Made by a program: the position numbers and the translations under genes. The notes under the pieces were generated by a model. The model did no database searches. It was not told where the DNA came from and saw nothing but the letters and a program-made list of their open reading frames with translations. A stretch of DNA of 49,780 nucleotides from SAR92 clade bacterium. Lineage in GTDB: Bacteria > Pseudomonadota > Gammaproteobacteria > Pseudomonadales > Porticoccaceae. The stretch is from positions 1 to 49,780 of the forward strand of contig JACNKP010000019.1 of the NCBI GenBank assembly GCA_014381985.1. Reading direction: 5' to 3'. Positions 45,745-49,780 of the stretch are shown one piece after another (positions within the stretch are counted from its first letter, which is position 1; each line of letters opens with the position of its first letter).

Positions 45745-46611
45745 ATGGACAAGCATAACCTAAACGCGTTTATTACTGTCGCCGAGACAAAATCATTCTC
45801 TAGCGCTGCCGAAATACTGCACGTCACTCAGTCCACGATAAGTAAACGCATTGCACTTTTGGAGAGTACGATGGGGCAGAAACTGTTTGATCGGATCGCG
45901 CGTCAGGTGTCCGTCACCCCAGCAGGCGCAGAGCTATTACCCCGAGCCAAGCACATGGTTCAAGAGTACCAAAATGCCATACAGGCTATTAATGACCTCT
46001 CAGGAAGCACGTCAGGAATCCTGCGGCTAGCAATAAGCCACCACCTAGGACTGCACCGCTTGCCCCCAATTCTTAGGACCTACGCACAGGACCACCCAGA
46101 TGTAGCCTTAGATATTGAATTTATGGACTCAGAGAAAGCTTATGAGCAAGTGTTACACGGACATTCAGAGCTCGCTGTCATCACATTAGCACTAGAGCAA
46201 CATAATAATATCGCTCACAGGAAAATATGGGACGACCGATTAAGGTTTGTTTGCGCCCAAGATCACCCTCTAAGTGAGGTGCCATCACCGAGACTCACAC
46301 ACCTAGCACATTACCCTGTGATCTTACCGGGGCTGAACACCTACACGGGACGTATTGTTCAAAATCTATTCCAAGCAGAAGATATCCGACTAAAATCGCC
46401 AATGTCGACTAATTATCTAGAGACCATCAGTACCATGGTAGAAGTGGGACTCGGATGGAGCGTACTCCCTGAGACACTCATCAAAGATCTGCATGTAATG
46501 TCAATTCCTGACTGCCACATACAGCGGGAACTTGGCTATATCCACCACACAAAAAGAACGCTATCGAATTCAGCCAAGGCCTTCATTGCCCTTATAAATC
46601 AGCAGCCCTAA
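45745..46611 (+). CDS. LysR-family transcriptional regulator
   Basis: The 288-residue protein has the N-terminal winged helix-turn-helix MDKHNLNAFITVAETKSFSSAAEILHVTQSTISKRIALLESTMGQKLFDR, then a linker helix and a LysR substrate-binding domain (from about residue 92: GILRLAISHHLGLHRLPPILRTYAQDHPDVALDIEFMDS). The C-terminal subdomain includes VEVGLGWSVLPETLI. Divergent position next to leuC suggests it controls the leuCD unit, but the effector cannot be read from the sequence. Its stop directly abuts the aroC stop. Confidence 0.92.
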   Translation: MDKHNLNAFITVAETKSFSSAAEILHVTQSTISKRIALLESTMGQKLFDRIARQVSVTPAGAELLPRAKHMVQEYQNAIQAINDLSGSTSGILRLAISHHLGLHRLPPILRTYAQDHPDVALDIEFMDSEKAYEQVLHGHSELAVITLALEQHNNIAHRKIWDDRLRFVCAQDHPLSEVPSPRLTHLAHYPVILPGLNTYTGRIVQNLFQAEDIRLKSPMSTNYLETISTMVEVGLGWSVLPETLIKDLHVMSIPDCHIQRELGYIHHTKRTLSNSAKAFIALINQQP

Positions 46612-47697
46612 CTATATTGGTTTCAATCCACTGTCTACAGAAGCATTCTGCGCTCTGTGCCGAAGAAAGTGATCCATTAGCGTTAGAGCCAACATTGCCT
46701 CAGCGATAGGCACAGCGCGGATCCCAACACAGGGGTCATGTCGGCCTGTAGTCACCACCTCGACTTCGTTACCAAACTTGTCTATTGATTGCCCAGGAAT
46801 ACGAATACTTGACGTCGGCTTTAGCGCCAAATGGGCCAAAATAGACTGTCCCGACGATATTCCACCCAATACACCTCCAGAGTTGTTTGATAAAAACCCC
46901 GCAGGTGAAAGTTCATCACGATGTTCTGTACCTTTTTGGCTTACTGACTCAAAGCCAGAGCCAATTTCTACGCCCTTAACCGCATTAATACCCATCAGAC
47001 CATGAGCGATATCAGCATCGAGCCGATCAAATACTGGCTCGCCGAGACCAACAGGCATATTATCAGCAACCACCGTCACCTTAGCGCCAATAGAGTTTCC
47101 TTCCTTTGATAGCGCCTGCATATAGGCCTCAAGCGCCTCAATCTTATCAGGATCGGGAAAAAAGAATGGATTAGATTCAATTTCATCTTTCACAAAACGC
47201 TCAGGAACTATCGGGCCTAACTGAGAAACATAACCATAAATAGAAATCCCGGCTACTTCATGAAGATACTTTTTGGCGATAGCTCCAGCCGCGACGCGCA
47301 TTGCCGTCTCACGCGCAGAACTCCGTCCGCCCCCACGGTAGTCTCTGTCGCCGTATTTTTGATGATAGGTGTAGTCTGCATGAGAGGGTCTAAATAGGTC
47401 TTTTATTTTGCTGTAATCTTTTGATTTTTGATCTTGATTTTCAATCAACATTCCAATAGACGAACCCGTTGTTTTACCCTCAAAAACACCAGACAGTATT
47501 TTAACTTCATCATCCTCTCGCCGCTGAGTGGTATATCTGGACTGCCCGGGCTTTCGGCGGTTCAAATCAGGCTGCAAATCAGCCGCAGAAATCTCTAGCC
47601 CAGGAGGGCATCCGTCGACGATACAACCAATTGCCGGCCCGTGACTCTCACCAAAGCTGGTAACGGTAAAAAGCTTTCCTATTGAATTACCTGACAT
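46612..47697 (-). CDS. aroC: Chorismate synthase
   Basis: AroC converts EPSP to chorismate using reduced FMN. I choose the ATG at 47697 since the family start is [20 protein letters not shown]; an upstream ATG at 47730 would add 11 residues. The 361-residue protein contains [68 protein letters not shown] and the C-terminal [18 protein letters not shown]. It lies just downstream of prmB on the same strand, a common gene pair. Confidence 0.97.
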   Translation of the reverse strand: MSGNSIGKLFTVTSFGESHGPAIGCIVDGCPPGLEISAADLQPDLNRRKPGQSRYTTQRREDDEVKILSGVFEGKTTGSSIGMLIENQDQKSKDYSKIKDLFRPSHADYTYHQKYGDRDYRGGGRSSARETAMRVAAGAIAKKYLHEVAGISIYGYVSQLGPIVPERFVKDEIESNPFFFPDPDKIEALEAYMQALSKEGNSIGAKVTVVADNMPVGLGEPVFDRLDADIAHGLMGINAVKGVEIGSGFESVSQKGTEHRDELSPAGFLSNNSGGVLGGISSGQSILAHLALKPTSSIRIPGQSIDKFGNEVEVVTTGRHDPCVGIRAVPIAEAMLALTLMDHFLRHRAQNASVDSGLKPI

Positions 47698-47757
47698 ATT
47701 TATTGCTAACCCTATTTTCTTAAAAACCATGCTGAAAGACGGGGAATTATACCCTCT

Positions 47758-48693
47758 TTACGCGAACATTTCGCGGTGCTCAGCGAGCTGGGCTTGCGTG
47801 AGCATAAAAACGCCGCTATCGCCCTCAGCGAATTCAAACCACATAAAGGGTACAGCCGGAAACGCCTGCTCAAGTGCCTCACCAGAATTTCCGACCTCAA
47901 CTATCAGCAGTCCGTCCTCACTCAGGTATTCGTGTGCCTGCTGCAGTAATCTACGAGTAAAGTCCAATCCGTCGCAACCAGACGCCAATGCCTGTTCTGG
48001 CTCGTGGTGAAACTCCTCAGGCATACTATCTAAATCAGCTTGGTCGACATAAGGGGGATTACTGATGATAAGATCAAAATCTCGCCCCTTGAGTCCATCA
48101 AATAAGTCAGATTGAATAGCGACTACCCTCTCTCCCAACTTATGGTTATCAATATTAATATTGGCTACGGCGATTGCATCCGCAGATATATCGCTCAAAA
48201 CCACTTCGGCCTCATCAAACCCATACGCACAGCTAATACCAATACAGCCACCACCAGCACACAGATCCAATATTCGCTTAGGGCTGCTCTGAAGCCAGGG
48301 TTCAAAATAATTAGTTATTAGAGCAGCTATAGGTGACCTAGGGATCAGAACCCGTTGATCGACCATAAAGGGTAAACCACAAAACCAAGCTTGCCCGGTT
48401 ATGTAAGGAGCAGGCATCCGTTCGTCCACTCTCCGTCGAAACAAAGACCTAATCTGTTCGAGTTGCTGCGCCGTAAGTACATTGGTGAGAAGTGAGCGGT
48501 CAGCATTAGGCGGGAACGCGAGGACATAAGATAATATTGAAACTGCCTCGTCCCAAGCACTGTCGGTTCCATGACCGAAATAAAGATTATGCTCAATAAA
48601 CATAGCTTCACCCTCGCCTAATAACTGAGCGACGTTAAGACTTTCAGTATTTGGCTGATTTGTCGGTTTATAGGGGTCAGAATTTTTCGTCAT
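47758..48693 (-). CDS. prmB: Ribosomal protein L3 N5-glutamine methyltransferase
   Basis: PrmB methylates a glutamine of ribosomal protein L3. The 311-residue protein has the SAM motif LDLCAGGGCIGI (about 142-153) and the NPPY glutamine-methylase motif (212-215), followed by VDQADLDSMPEEFHHEPEQALASGCDGLDFTRRLL. The helical N-terminus and the RVLIPRSPIAALI segment fit PrmB better than PrmC. GGAGG lies five bases before the ATG. It is divergent from folE and upstream of aroC. Confidence 0.95.
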   Translation of the reverse strand: MTKNSDPYKPTNQPNTESLNVAQLLGEGEAMFIEHNLYFGHGTDSAWDEAVSILSYVLAFPPNADRSLLTNVLTAQQLEQIRSLFRRRVDERMPAPYITGQAWFCGLPFMVDQRVLIPRSPIAALITNYFEPWLQSSPKRILDLCAGGGCIGISCAYGFDEAEVVLSDISADAIAVANINIDNHKLGERVVAIQSDLFDGLKGRDFDLIISNPPYVDQADLDSMPEEFHHEPEQALASGCDGLDFTRRLLQQAHEYLSEDGLLIVEVGNSGEALEQAFPAVPFMWFEFAEGDSGVFMLTQAQLAEHREMFA

Positions 48694-48745
48694 GGCACCT
48701 CCGATAAAATAATATTTTACCCTTGAACGGTGTCTTAGTGTTTAT

Positions 48746-48773
48746 TTTGTTACAATATTAATACTGTAATAAA
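48746..48773. promoter_or_regulatory. Dyad-symmetric candidate operator between prmB and folE
   Basis: The 20-bp core TTACAATATTAATACTGTAA (48750-48769) is palindromic at nine of ten positions, and the symmetry extends to TTT/AAA flanks with one further mismatch. It sits 37 bases before the folE start and 57 bases from prmB, where a repressor or activator would bind. It does not match a consensus that I can name with confidence. Confidence 0.5.
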
Positions 48774-48805
48774 CCACCATTAACTTGTTTAGCTGGAAAT
48801 AATAC

Positions 48806-49351
48806 ATGAATAATCATTTTGCTAAAATCATCCAAAGCACCGGTGAAGATCTTAACCGTCCTGGTCTGTTGGATACGCCCGCTCGAGCGGCAAAAGCCTT
48901 TGCTTATCTTACCAGCGGGTACGATATGGACCTAGACGAAGTGATCAATAATGCTCTCTTTCCTTCGGATTCCGAGGAAATGGTCATGGTGAAGGATATC
49001 GAACTATATTCACTGTGCGAACATCACATGCTGCCGTTCATCGGTAAATGTCATGTAGCCTACATTCCCAGCGGAAAAGTTCTTGGGCTATCCAAGGTTG
49101 CCAGAGTGGTCGATATGTTTTCACGACGTCTGCAAATCCAAGAAACCCTCGCCCAGCAAATCGCTTCGACCATTCAAGAAGTAACAAATGCACAGGGTGT
49201 AGGGGTTATTATTGAGGCCAAACACATGTGCATGATGATGCGTGGTGTGGAAAAACAGAATTCTTCAATGAAGACCTCAGCCATGTTGGGCACCTTCCGA
49301 AGTAGTCAGGCGACTCGAACCGAGTTCTTCTCGTTATTAGGGAACCAGTAA
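48806..49351 (+). CDS. folE: GTP cyclohydrolase I (FolE)
   Basis: FolE opens GTP to dihydroneopterin triphosphate, the first step of folate synthesis. The 181-residue protein has the zinc ligands C71 and H74 in [10 protein letters not shown] and C142 in KHMCMMMRG. The substrate segments are [41 protein letters not shown] and [10 protein letters not shown]. It is a compact type I enzyme, shorter than E. coli FolE at its N-terminus. A dyad-symmetric site lies in its promoter region. Confidence 0.97.
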   Translation: MNNHFAKIIQSTGEDLNRPGLLDTPARAAKAFAYLTSGYDMDLDEVINNALFPSDSEEMVMVKDIELYSLCEHHMLPFIGKCHVAYIPSGKVLGLSKVARVVDMFSRRLQIQETLAQQIASTIQEVTNAQGVGVIIEAKHMCMMMRGVEKQNSSMKTSAMLGTFRSSQATRTEFFSLLGNQ

Positions 49352-49384
49352 ATTTCCTTGCAGCAAACCGCAAAGTACCTATAA

Positions 49385-49409
49385 AAGCCTTTCTAATTTA
49401 GAAAGGCTT
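49385..49409. terminator. Hairpin between folE and the hydrolase gene
   Basis: A perfect 11-bp stem, AAGCCTTTCTA (49385-49395) with TAGAAAGGCTT (49399-49409), encloses a three-base loop. On the minus strand it is followed by TTTTAT, so it looks like an intrinsic terminator for the hydrolase gene, whose last codons and TAG lie inside the stem. On the plus strand no T-run follows, so termination of folE there is less certain. Confidence 0.7.
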
Positions 49410-49780
49410 GTGCCTTTGCTGCTACGTCTTCGGCTTGTGCCTCAAGATGAAGGTGATGGGAGCCGGGCATTTTTAGAATTTGCATCTGAGGAATCCACTC
49501 AAAGAGTTCACTCTGCTGCCGGTCTGGGGAGAATGCACTATTCTCCGCCTGAATCAGCATTACTCGGGCTCCTATCGCCACAAAAAAACTTTTTAAGTGC
49601 TCCACCGAGTACTTAGTATAAGAGGCGGCTTTTAATCGCTGGTCACTAGCCCAATAAAATCCTCTAGGTCCCTCAGACACACCTCTGGTAGCTAGGAGTG
49701 CAGCTGCATCGAACTCTAGTGGCACAAAGCCGTTGACGCGAGCCTGGACTGCGCGCTCAAAGTCATGGAAGAAAGTAGGA
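49393..49780 (-). CDS. Alpha/beta-fold hydrolase, C-terminal part
   Basis: The frame stays open to the window edge, so the 5' end is missing; an internal GTG at 49723-49725 is not the real start. The visible product of about 128 residues includes RAVQARVNGFVPLEFDAAALLATRG, GFYWASDQRLKAASYTKYSVEHLKSFF, VMLIQAENSAF and PGSHHLHLEAQAEDVAAKAQAFL. This is the C-terminal third of a serine alpha/beta hydrolase, with the catalytic His in GSHHLHLE. The nucleophile elbow lies outside the window, and the substrate is unknown. Confidence 0.82.
   Translation of the reverse strand, partial: PTFFHDFERAVQARVNGFVPLEFDAAALLATRGVSEGPRGFYWASDQRLKAASYTKYSVEHLKSFFVAIGARVMLIQAENSAFSPDRQQSELFEWIPQMQILKMPGSHHLHLEAQAEDVAAKAQAFLN

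Overview
The window is about 50 kb of gene-dense chromosome from a gammaproteobacterium. Gene order resembles Pseudomonas and its marine relatives: leuC-leuD-asd-fimV-truA-trpF-accD-folC-SPOR-cvpA-purF, dnaX-ybaB-recR-rnd-ycgL-ycgN, and perM/bepA/nadA. Base composition looks moderate (mid-40s percent GC by eye), with short intergenic gaps and several convergent genes whose stop codons touch. I infer a marine, Cellvibrionales-like or OMG-group-like bacterium; this comes from synteny and not from a database match. I saw no insertion sequence, prophage, CRISPR array, tRNA or rRNA.

Layout. 1-8.8 kb: 5' part of an lpxL/htrB-type acyltransferase, fabV, a FemAB-like GNAT protein, a glyoxalase-like protein, aceF and aceE (pyruvate dehydrogenase E2 and E1), and an AI-2E/PerM-type membrane protein. 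9-16.9 kb: bepA-type periplasmic protease, nadA, an unlisted 38-codon membrane peptide, a Kef-like antiporter, sohB, nudC and nhaB, closed by a strong bidirectional terminator. 16.9-22.6 kb: fadD, a VWA/CoxE-like protein with its MoxR ATPase, and a three-gene ECF sigma factor operon. 22.6-27.7 kb: a minus-strand run of ycgN, ycgL, rnd, recR, ybaB and dnaX, headed by the 4.5S SRP RNA with a good sigma70 promoter. 27.9-33.0 kb: a complete oligopeptide ABC importer. 33.1-45.6 kb: msrA, purF, cvpA, a SPOR protein, folC, accD, trpF, truA, a FimV-like protein, asd, leuD and leuC. 45.7-49.8 kb: a divergent LysR regulator, aroC, prmB, folE and the 3' part of an alpha/beta hydrolase.

How the genes work together. 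Most products are housekeeping: entry of pyruvate into acetyl-CoA, fatty-acid synthesis and activation (accD, fabV, fadD), leucine, aspartate-family, tryptophan and chorismate synthesis, purine and folate synthesis, NAD synthesis and turnover, DNA replication and repair, Na+/H+ homeostasis and envelope quality control.

The most informative signal outside the gene list is in dnaX. An A AAA AAG slippery heptamer is followed at once by a TGA in the -1 frame and preceded by a Shine-Dalgarno-like GGAGG. This is the E. coli-style programmed frameshift that makes gamma as well as tau. Other points worth a look are the ECF operon with two unassigned membrane proteins, a FimV homologue with a duplicated LysM unit in place of the usual N-terminal domain, a near-perfect 20-bp dyad in front of folE, and a nested dyad between leuC and its LysR neighbour. 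I found no convincing undescribed multi-gene system; the region is mostly ordinary core genome.
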